This document shows positions 46,215-52,859 of a DNA stretch of 52,859 nt, in pieces. Position 1 is the first letter of the stretch, and each line of letters begins with the position of its first letter. A model generated the notes under the pieces. It did not search any database. It was not told where the DNA came from and worked only from the letters and a program-made list of their open reading frames with translations. Origin of the DNA: Mycobacterium sp. 1245111.1 (GTDB taxonomy: Bacteria > Actinomycetota > Actinomycetes > Mycobacteriales > Mycobacteriaceae); contig NZ_LZLV01000092.1 of assembly GCF_001673405.1 (NCBI RefSeq), positions 1 to 52,859 of the forward strand, given 5' to 3'. The position numbers and the translations under genes were made by a program.

Positions 46215-46627
46215 CGAAGCCGGGCGTGCTCGACCATCAGGCAACGGTCCATGACCACCTGCAGGCCGGCCGCTTCGGCCTTGCGACCCACCTGGTCGTG
46301 CCACAAACCCTCTTGCAGCCACAGGGTTTTCGGGTGCGGTGTCAACGCCAAAACATCGTCCAGTACCGACGGCAGATCGTCGCGGCGGCGGAACACGTCG
46401 ACCATGTCGGGGATCACCGGCAGGTCGGCCAAGCGCGAAAACACCTGTGCGCCATCGATTTCGGTGATCATCGGGTTGACCGGAAAGACTTGGAACTGGC
46501 CGGTTCTGACGAGATAGGTGTAGATCTCGTTGCTGGGCCGAGTCGGTTTGTCCGACGCGCCGACGACGGCGATGGTCCGCGTCTCGGCCAGGATCTGCCG
46601 CAGGGTCTGATCGTCGGGGTTGGCCAT
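46211..46627 (-). CDS. YccU-type CoA-binding protein
   Basis: 138 aa CoA_binding_2 protein: RTIAVVGASDKPTRPSNEIYTYL is the Rossmann/CoA region, FPVNPMITEIDGAQVFSRLADLP and VVMDRCLMVEHARL follow in the family order. Related to the N-terminus of acyl-CoA synthetases but catalytically silent; exact role unknown. ATGA overlap with the upstream gene places it at the end of the mmpL11 operon. Confidence 0.88.
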   Translation of the reverse strand: MANPDDQTLRQILAETRTIAVVGASDKPTRPSNEIYTYLVRTGQFQVFPVNPMITEIDGAQVFSRLADLPVIPDMVDVFRRRDDLPSVLDDVLALTPHPKTLWLQEGLWHDQVGRKAEAAGLQVVMDRCLMVEHARLR

Positions 46628-47157
46628 CAGTGGCGGCGCGGTGGCCGCTGCGGGGCCGGCTGCGGCGGCGGTTCGTGGGAACGGGCCTTGGCGAAACGAT
46701 CCGATAGCCGGCGCATCCGGATCATCAGCGACGCCGACGGGCTGGTGCTCGCCTCCAGGTAGGAGCGGAGTTCGTCGTCGGGCACACCGATTCGGGACGC
46801 GAACTCGGGCAGCTTGAGGCCGGACCGTTCGATCAGGACCCGCACATGGCGCGACACCTCGTTGCGCTCGTTGGCCTCGAGGTGGGCGCGGGCGCGGTCA
46901 AGGACCTCGGCGAGGGCCTTGGAGATGCCGTAGGGGTGCGAGCTTTCCAGCACCTCTTCGACCTGCCGCGCGGTGCGACCGTAGGGGTCACGCTTGATCG
47001 CCACCGCGATCTGCTTCCAGGTGGCGATGTCGCCACCTTCCAGCGCCTGACGGATCGCTGAGGTCGGCCAGAATTCGACGGGCCGGTCGCCGTTGCGGGG
47101 GCGGGCCGGCGGCCGGTGCGGCGCCTGACCATGGCGTCGGTCCGCTGCCAACGTCAC
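46627..47157 (-). CDS. Conserved mycobacterial protein next to mmpL11 (Rv0201c homologue)
   Basis: 176 aa from the GTG at 47157, overlapping the mmpL11 stop, with GGAGG just upstream. SAIRQALEGGDIATWKQIAVAIKRDPYGRTARQVEEVL and an XRE-like helix pair (RSGLKLPEFASRIGVPDDELRSYLEA) suggest a DNA-binding protein. The C-terminus is Pro/Arg-rich. Possibly a regulator of the mmpL11 cluster; function not established. Confidence 0.82.
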   Translation of the reverse strand: MTLAADRRHGQAPHRPPARPRNGDRPVEFWPTSAIRQALEGGDIATWKQIAVAIKRDPYGRTARQVEEVLESSHPYGISKALAEVLDRARAHLEANERNEVSRHVRVLIERSGLKLPEFASRIGVPDDELRSYLEASTSPSASLMIRMRRLSDRFAKARSHEPPPQPAPQRPPRRH

Positions 47158-50147
47158 CTCGCCTCCTCCAACATCGCCACCGCTACGGCCAGGCAGCGTT
47201 GCCTGACACTTTCCCAGTCTGCCTTCGTATCGGACTCGGGCCAACCATCGTTATCAACATCCGACGGATGAGGGTCAGCGAGGCGACGAACCAACTGGCT
47301 AGCGATCCATTGCCGCCGAGATGATTGACCAGAGTAATACCTGTCCATCCCGGCCAGCACGACCGCGGCATTCTCGGCGTCCATCGTGTCCACCAGCTCA
47401 GCAAAGTCGGCGTAGTCCCGGCTGCTGTTCCGGCTCATGATCAGGTAACCCTTGAGCCGCAGCGTCTCGGCGCCGGTCGGGATCTGCAGCCGGTCGCCGG
47501 TCGGCAACTGGACATGCGTGGTTTCCACCGGGCTGCGCCGCTCGAACCGCGGCTGCTCGGCTTCATCGTCTGCGGCCTGCGCCGCGAGGGCATCCAACGC
47601 GACCGCGAGCCGTCCCCGCCACAGCGTGACGGGGTGAACGGGTCGTATCGCGCGCGGCGCCGCCCGGCCGGCGCTGCCGCGGTGCGACAGGTTGCCCACG
47701 AACTTGCGGGCCGCCGACTGGGTGCCGTTGTTGCCGTTCGGCGTTCCGATCACCGCCAGCTGGCGGGTGGCGGCGCTGGCGACGTAGGTGCTGTCCTTGA
47801 GCTTCGCTGGCTCGCCCTGCCCGCAGCCGATGAAGGCCAGCGGATCGGCGACGGTGATCGCGTCGGGCGCCATGTTCTTCAGCCGGGCCGCGGACTTGAG
47901 CACGATTCGCAGGTCGGCGCTCGGCACTGCGGGCGCTGAGATGTTGTCCGGGATCATCAGTACATCGCCGAGATCGACTGCGGGCAAAGGCTTTTCGAAG
48001 TCGACCGAGGGCAGGATGCGTTCGAGCCAGGCGGGCAGCCACCAGTTCCACTCGGCGAACACCGCCATCAGCGCGGGCACCAGCACCAGTCGCACCACGG
48101 TGGCGTCGACCGCGATCGCCACCGCGCAGGCCACCCCGATCTCGGCCACCAGAGGCATACCGGCGAACGCGAAGCCGATGAACACCGCGATCATGATCAG
48201 CGCCGCGCTGGTGATGGTTCGCGCGCTGGTGCTCACGCCGTAGGCCACCGCGTCGTGTGTGTTGCCGGTCTGCAGGAAGCGTTCCCGGATGCGGGTCAAC
48301 AGGAAGATCTCGTAGTCCATCGACAGACCGAACGTCATCGCCAGCACCAGCGGCGGGACCGTGCTGTCGATCGAGGTGATCGGCGCAAAGCCGAGCTTTT
48401 CCAGCCAGCCCCACTGGAAGACGACCACCAGGCTGCCGTAGGCCGCGGCCACCGACAGCATCGTCATCACCACGCCCTTGAGGGCCAGGAACACCGACTG
48501 GATCGACAGCAGCAGCATCACGAACGCGATCGCCGCGACGAAGACCAGCACCAGCCATTGGGTCTTGGAGACCTCGTCGTCGAAGTCTTTGATCAGCGCG
48601 GTCGGTCCGCCGACACTGACCTCTGCGGTGCCGGTCGCGGCCTGGGGCAGATGGTCGCGCATCCAGGTGATGGTCCGGCGGGCGCCGAGATCTTCGGGGT
48701 CCACCGACAGCATCGCGGTAAGCATCGCGCTGCTGTTGTTGTCGGCGAATACCGGCGGGGCCACCGAGAGGATGTTGGGCGACTTGGCGATCTGGTCGCG
48801 GATCGCGGCCAGGGTCTGGGTGTGTGTGGCCGACGACGCGTCGCCGTCGGGGAAGCTCACCAGCACCTGCACCGGGCCCAGCGCTCCGGGACCCAGCGCC
48901 TCGGAGGCCGCGGACACCCCGGCGCGGATCTCGTGTGAGGAGTTGAACTGGCGAAGCAGGCTGTTGCCCAACACCATTGACAGCGCCGGTATCGCCATTG
49001 CCAGCAGCACGGCGGCCGCCGCCGACGCCGACGCCCACGGTCGGTGCATCACCCCGCCGATCCAGTGCGTCCAGAACCGCGACTGCGTGGTCTCGGCGCG
49101 ACGCGACCAGTGCAGCGCCGCCGAGCGCTTGGCGGCCGAGCGGCCGAACGTCGTCAGCACCGCCGGGGTCATGGTCGTCGACGTCAGCATGGCGACGGCC
49201 ACCGCGAGGATCGCGCCGGTGGCCATCGACGTCAGCGCCGGAGTATTGATCAGGTAGATGCCGGTCAGCGACGCCACCACGGTCATCCCCGACAGCGCGA
49301 CGGCCAACCCCGAGGTCGCCATCGCCGCGTCGATCGCCTCCTGCGGCTGGCGTCCGGCGCGCAGTTCCTCGCGGAACCGCATCAGGATGAACAGCGAATA
49401 GTCGACGGCCAGCGCGATGCCGAACATCGACACCGTCGACGTCACGAACACCGACATCACGGTGTACGCCGACAGCAGGTAGACCAGGCCCATCGTGATG
49501 ATCACGGTGATGACGCCCAGCGCCAGCGGGATCGCGGCGGCGGCCAGCGAACCGAACACCGCCAGCAAGACAATCAGGATGATCGGAAGGTTCCACTGCT
49601 CGGCTTTGGCGATGTCGTGTTTGGTGTTGGCGGCGGCGGCCGTGCTGAGCGCACCCTGGCCGATCACGTACAGCCTGACTCGGCCGTTCTGCATCTGGCC
49701 GGGCCGTTCGCCTTGGACGCCGACCTTGACCCGCAGCTTCTTGGCGGCGTCGCTGGCGCTGTTGTTGGTGGTGCCGTTCAACCGCAGCGACACCACATAC
49801 GGCCGGTCGGGCTGTGGCGACTGCTGGGTCGGGTTGGGCACCACCACCACGTCGGGCTGCTGCTTGGCGACCTGCTGCAGGAATCCGGCGGCGGCGTTCA
49901 TGTCCTCGTAGCTGGCGTCCGCGCGCGGGGCCGCAACCAGTGCCAACGGCGACGTGCCCTGGTCGGGGTAGTGCGCCTCGAGCGCGTCGTGCACTTGCAG
50001 CGACTGGGATCCGGGCACCTCGAAGCCGCCACCGGTGAGGTGACCCGACTGGGTCAGCACCAGGTAGAGGGCGGGGACCAGCGCCAGCAACCAGCCAGTG
50101 AAGACCAGCCAGCGACACCTGCGCAGGCTGCTGCTCAAGCGCATCAT
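47154..50147 (-). CDS. mmpL11: MmpL11 RND-type lipid/haem transporter
   Basis: 997 aa from the ATG at 50147; the N-terminus MMRLSSSLRRCRWLVFTGW matches the M. tuberculosis protein, and longer frames to 50333 lack support. Twelve membrane helices in two RND halves. Conserved proton-relay regions lie in FGIALAVDYSLFILMRFREE and MTFGLSMDYEIFLLTRIRERF. The C-terminal cytoplasmic domain is about 250 residues (LPAVDLGDVLMIPDN to the end). MmpL11 exports mycolate-based lipids to the outer membrane and is linked to haem uptake with the Rv0203-type protein encoded divergently. Confidence 0.93.
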   Translation of the reverse strand: MMRLSSSLRRCRWLVFTGWLLALVPALYLVLTQSGHLTGGGFEVPGSQSLQVHDALEAHYPDQGTSPLALVAAPRADASYEDMNAAAGFLQQVAKQQPDVVVVPNPTQQSPQPDRPYVVSLRLNGTTNNSASDAAKKLRVKVGVQGERPGQMQNGRVRLYVIGQGALSTAAAANTKHDIAKAEQWNLPIILIVLLAVFGSLAAAAIPLALGVITVIITMGLVYLLSAYTVMSVFVTSTVSMFGIALAVDYSLFILMRFREELRAGRQPQEAIDAAMATSGLAVALSGMTVVASLTGIYLINTPALTSMATGAILAVAVAMLTSTTMTPAVLTTFGRSAAKRSAALHWSRRAETTQSRFWTHWIGGVMHRPWASASAAAAVLLAMAIPALSMVLGNSLLRQFNSSHEIRAGVSAASEALGPGALGPVQVLVSFPDGDASSATHTQTLAAIRDQIAKSPNILSVAPPVFADNNSSAMLTAMLSVDPEDLGARRTITWMRDHLPQAATGTAEVSVGGPTALIKDFDDEVSKTQWLVLVFVAAIAFVMLLLSIQSVFLALKGVVMTMLSVAAAYGSLVVVFQWGWLEKLGFAPITSIDSTVPPLVLAMTFGLSMDYEIFLLTRIRERFLQTGNTHDAVAYGVSTSARTITSAALIMIAVFIGFAFAGMPLVAEIGVACAVAIAVDATVVRLVLVPALMAVFAEWNWWLPAWLERILPSVDFEKPLPAVDLGDVLMIPDNISAPAVPSADLRIVLKSAARLKNMAPDAITVADPLAFIGCGQGEPAKLKDSTYVASAATRQLAVIGTPNGNNGTQSAARKFVGNLSHRGSAGRAAPRAIRPVHPVTLWRGRLAVALDALAAQAADDEAEQPRFERRSPVETTHVQLPTGDRLQIPTGAETLRLKGYLIMSRNSSRDYADFAELVDTMDAENAAVVLAGMDRYYSGQSSRRQWIASQLVRRLADPHPSDVDNDGWPESDTKADWESVRQRCLAVAVAMLEEAR

Positions 50148-50477
50148 GAAGTGCTGGATTTCGGTCTCCCCGCATTCGTTGTCTCGCGCCGACCCGCTGC
50201 GCCCGGCTTCGCCGCGCTTGCGATCGCCGACGAGGCGTTGCGTGCCCGCGAGCCTACCCCAGCCAACTGTTTGCCGAGACGGCTTCCGGCTCGCTGAGCT
50301 GCAACAACTCCGTAACGGCGTCGATTCCCGCACAGGATTTCCATAGGTGTGACGAGATCCCCGCCCGCGAAGTGGCGACGCCGTCGAATTCGATGGCAGG
50401 ATGACGACAAGTGCCGGCCTTGGGCCGGCAGTTGTCTGCGGGGCGACGGTCTCCTCGCGAGCGACGAGGAGCTACGA
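50148..50477. promoter_or_regulatory. 330-bp divergent region mmpL11/haem carrier with hairpin 50412-50430
   Basis: No convincing gene. TGCCGGCC-TTG-GGCCGGCA (50412-50430) is a perfect 8-bp stem with a 3-nt loop, extended by CAA/TTG after one mismatch; it lies 47 bp before the haem-carrier ATG. It may be a leader hairpin or part of an operator. Promoters of both divergent genes must lie here. Confidence 0.45.
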
Positions 50478-50996
50478 ATGACGTCCCTGACTGCGAACGC
50501 CGCGACCCTGCGCCGTCGACTGATCGGCGTCCTTGCCGCGACCGGTCTAGGCGGCACCGCCGCCGTTGTCTTGCTGTCAGCGCCGTCGGCCGTCGGTGCG
50601 TCCGACCCGTGTGCGGCCAGCGAGATGGCGCGCACGATCAGCAACGTGGCGCGGTCCGCGGGTGACTACCTCGACGGGCACCCGGAGACCAACCAGGCGA
50701 TGACGTCGGTCATGCAGCAGCCGGCCGGCCCGCAATCGGTCAACTCGCTGAAGGGTTACTTCGACGCAAACCCCAAGGCGGCCAGCGACTTACAGACCAT
50801 CGCGTCGCCGCTGGCGGGACTGTCCAGCCGGTGCAAGATGCCGATCAGCCTGCCGCAGGTGCTCGGGTTCATGCAGTCGGCGCAGGGCGCGATCCCGGGC
50901 GGCGTGCCCGGTGGGTTGCCCGGTGCCGCGCAGGCAGTCTCGGGCACCCAGAACGCGGTGCCGGGCGGTGCCGGCGCCTTCAGCGCGTTCAAGTAA
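50478..50996 (+). CDS. Secreted haem carrier (Rv0203 homologue)
   Basis: 172 aa from the ATG at 50478 (GAGGAG site). Signal peptide to about residue 42 (VLLSAPSAVGAS). The haem-binding helix region has Tyr64 and His68 in GDYLDGHPETNQ, as in Rv0203, plus two cysteines for a disulfide (DPCAAS and SSRCKM). The C-terminal 45 residues add a Gly/Pro-rich tail (GGVPGGLPGAAQ). Divergent from mmpL11, its probable partner in haem acquisition. Confidence 0.88.
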   Translation: MTSLTANAATLRRRLIGVLAATGLGGTAAVVLLSAPSAVGASDPCAASEMARTISNVARSAGDYLDGHPETNQAMTSVMQQPAGPQSVNSLKGYFDANPKAASDLQTIASPLAGLSSRCKMPISLPQVLGFMQSAQGAIPGGVPGGLPGAAQAVSGTQNAVPGGAGAFSAFK

Positions 50997-52059
50997 GCCC
51001 GTCGACCGCGGCGCGGTCGAGGTGGTTCTCGCTGCGGAACATGAAGAAGAACACCACCCAGCCGATCGCGGCCAGCATCAGCCAGCTGATCAGCCGGTAG
51101 ATCAGCATTGTCGAGACCGCGCTCGGCAGCGACATCCCGCTCGACACCAGGCTCGGCACCAGAACCGCCTCGACCATCAGTAATCCGCCCGGCATCAACG
51201 GGATCGTCCCGACCGCGCGCGCCGCGGCGCAGGCAACTGTCAACCCACCCAGCGATACATGCGACGCGCCCGCCGCGTAGGCGGCGAAAGTCAGGCAGGC
51301 GACGTCGGCGAACCGGTTGATCACCGACCAACTGAACGCGGCCGCCAGGTCCCGGCGGCTCAGGCTGACCGATTCCAGTTGGCAGAGCATCTCGCGCCAT
51401 TTGGCCAACCCGACGTCGGACGGCTTGCCGCGCAACGCGTTGAACCGCGCCAGCACCCGGCAGCCGATGCCCTCGATCAACTCGGGTCGTGACGCCACCG
51501 CCTGGGCCAGCAGCAGCAGCGCGACGAAGCCGCCCAACGTGAACAGCAACGAGAACGGGTTGTTTCGAGCGCCGAGGAAGAACGCGCCGCCCAGCCCGAG
51601 CAGCGCCAGCCCGACCGCCTGCAGCACTCCCGACATCACCAGCTGCCAGGACGCCACCAACGTCGACGCGCCCCAAAGTCGTTGCTGCCGAAGCAAAAAC
51701 GTCGCCGCGATCACCGGGCCGCCGGGCAGCGTCGTGCTCACCGAGTTGGCCGCGTAGTAGGCGGCCTCGGATCGCAGCTTGTGTACGGGCACCCCCGCCG
51801 AGGCCAGCAGCGTTCGCTGCACCTCGGCGAAGCTGTGCATCAACACGATCGCGGCACCGGCCGAGGCCAGCAGCCACCACCAGTTGGCGGAGTACAGACT
51901 GCGCGCGGCTTTGGCTAGCTGATCCCACGCCAGCGCCACCTCGACGGCCAGCACGATCGCCACCACGGCCAGCGTCACCCACCGCAGCCACCAATACCTG
52001 CCGCGGGCACGCTCGGGAACCTGGCCATCGACGTTCTTGGCCGGTGCGTCGTGCGACAC
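50989..52059 (-). CDS. Multipass membrane protein, UPF0104/lysyltransferase-TM type (Rv0204c homologue)
   Basis: 356 aa from a GTG at 52059; an ATG at 52101 is an in-frame alternative. About eight helices; LPGGPVIAATFLLRQQRLWG and TIPLMPGGLLMVEAVLVPSL are the paired family motifs found in the transmembrane part of lysylphosphatidylglycerol synthases and in stand-alone flippase-like UPF0104 proteins. No aminoacyl-transfer domain, so a lipid-translocation role is possible but unproven. Overlaps the haem-carrier end by 8 bp, convergent. Confidence 0.8.
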   Translation of the reverse strand: MSHDAPAKNVDGQVPERARGRYWWLRWVTLAVVAIVLAVEVALAWDQLAKAARSLYSANWWWLLASAGAAIVLMHSFAEVQRTLLASAGVPVHKLRSEAAYYAANSVSTTLPGGPVIAATFLLRQQRLWGASTLVASWQLVMSGVLQAVGLALLGLGGAFFLGARNNPFSLLFTLGGFVALLLLAQAVASRPELIEGIGCRVLARFNALRGKPSDVGLAKWREMLCQLESVSLSRRDLAAAFSWSVINRFADVACLTFAAYAAGASHVSLGGLTVACAAARAVGTIPLMPGGLLMVEAVLVPSLVSSGMSLPSAVSTMLIYRLISWLMLAAIGWVVFFFMFRSENHLDRAAVDGLT

Positions 52060-52168
52060 GGGGTCAGCGTAGCTCCGTAAGTCGCGTCCGGATCGCTGCA
52101 TGACGCCGGTGTCCGCACCTGGCTTCGTTTGCCGGGCTCTGCGTCGTCGCCCGGCTACGCTGGCCGGT

Positions 52169-52859
52169 ATGCCATCGAAGGCCTCGGCCGATTACGCCGA
52201 TTCGGTAGAACCGATCGTCCGCAAGACCGCAGCCTGGGCCTGGCGGCTGTTGGTGATCCTGGTCGCCGTCGTGGTGCTGCTCTGGATCGTCAAGCGGCTC
52301 GAAGTCATCGTCGTCCCGCTGCTGCTCGCGCTGATGCTGAGCGCGTTGCTGGTTCCGCTCGTCGACGGGCTGGACCGCCGCGGCGCGCCCCGCGGTGGCG
52401 CGGTGGCGCTGGTGATGCTGAGCGGCTTCGCGATCCTGGGCGGAATTCTGAGCTTCGTGGTCAGCCAATTCATCGTCGGCGTACCGGATTTGGTGAACCA
52501 GGTCACCCGCAGCATCGACACCACCAAGAGGTGGCTGATCGAAGGGCCGCTACATCTGAGCCGCCAGCAGATCGACCACGCCGGCAACTCGGCGGTCCAG
52601 GCGCTGCAACACAATCAGGAAAAGCTGACCAGCGGTGCCCTGTCGACCGCGACCGCCATCACCGAAATCATCACCGCCGCACTGCTGATGATGTTCACGT
52701 TGATCTTCTTCCTCTATGGCGGTCGCAACATCTGGCATTACGTCACGAAGATGTTCCCGACCGATCATCGGGAACGGGTACGCGCCGCGGGCGGTGCCGG
52801 CTTCCGCGCTCTGACCGGCTACGTGCGGGCCACGTTCCTGGTCGCGTTGGTCGACGCGG
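52169..52859 (+). CDS. AI-2E-family transporter (Rv0205 homologue), 3' end cut by window
   Basis: First 230 codons only, from the ATG at 52169. Two N-terminal helices ([42 protein letters not shown]), a helical hairpin with [18 protein letters not shown], then [19 protein letters not shown], the normal order of AI-2E/PerM proteins. Substrate unknown; some family members are Na+/H+ antiporters or export small molecules. Confidence 0.85.
   Translation, partial: MPSKASADYADSVEPIVRKTAAWAWRLLVILVAVVVLLWIVKRLEVIVVPLLLALMLSALLVPLVDGLDRRGAPRGGAVALVMLSGFAILGGILSFVVSQFIVGVPDLVNQVTRSIDTTKRWLIEGPLHLSRQQIDHAGNSAVQALQHNQEKLTSGALSTATAITEIITAALLMMFTLIFFLYGGRNIWHYVTKMFPTDHRERVRAAGGAGFRALTGYVRATFLVALVDA

Overview
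The window is mycobacterial chromosome, very probably from a non-tuberculous Mycobacterium. Gene order follows the M. tuberculosis Rv0161-Rv0205 block almost gene for gene: adhE1, thioesterase, TB18.5, mce1R, fadD5, the whole mce1 operon (yrbE1A to mce1F plus four mce-associated genes), lprO, pirin, sigG, monoglyceride lipase, mymT, ilvD, ricR, an MFS pump, an L,D-transpeptidase, zmp1, mmpL11 and the Rv0203-type haem carrier. High GC with GC-rich third positions, many ATGA/GTGA overlaps and GTG/TTG starts agree with this. All names rest on remembered family features and synteny; no search was run.

Layout. 1-3 kb: short-chain dehydrogenase (cut by the window edge), Baeyer-Villiger-type monooxygenase and alpha/beta hydrolase in one overlapping operon. 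3-5.1 kb: adhE1, thioesterase, TB18.5. 5.1-20.7 kb: mce1R regulator, fadD5 and the 13 kb mce1 lipid-import operon. 20.8-29.4 kb: lprO, membrane protein, pirin, an IclR regulator divergent from a frameshifted reductase, sigG, monoglyceride lipase, two conserved hypotheticals. 35.7-40.3 kb: copper block (mymT metallothionein, ricR repressor, a matching palindromic operator in front of each) together with an O-methyltransferase, ilvD and a nitronate-monooxygenase/MmpL chimera. 40.3-52.9 kb: MFS pump, L,D-transpeptidase, zmp1, two mce-associated proteins, mmpL11 cluster, haem carrier, two membrane proteins.

The exceptional part is a foreign-looking island of about 6.2 kb (29,449-35,695) between the convergent 3' ends of the Rv0185 homologue and mymT. 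It is visibly poorer in GC, lacks the GC-rich third positions of its surroundings, and is bounded by 82/83-bp near-identical direct repeats. The repeats duplicate the 3' ends of both flanking genes, so the right side keeps an intact mymT and the left side only a mymT tail. No integrase, transposase or IS is visible inside.

The island encodes, in order: a degenerate left end, a 14-residue peptide ORF behind a perfect AGGAGG ribosome site, a radical SAM/SPASM enzyme, a phosphoenolpyruvate-mutase family protein with an EDK-x5-NS motif, an Ldh2/sulfolactate-dehydrogenase-type oxidoreductase translationally coupled to it, a Gfo/Idh/MocA-type protein and, convergent, a thymidylate-kinase-like P-loop kinase. 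No described system with this combination is known to me. The working hypothesis is a small natural-product locus joining a peptide modified by a radical SAM enzyme to C-P bond (phosphonopyruvate/phosphonolactate) chemistry. Each step is inferred from family membership only.
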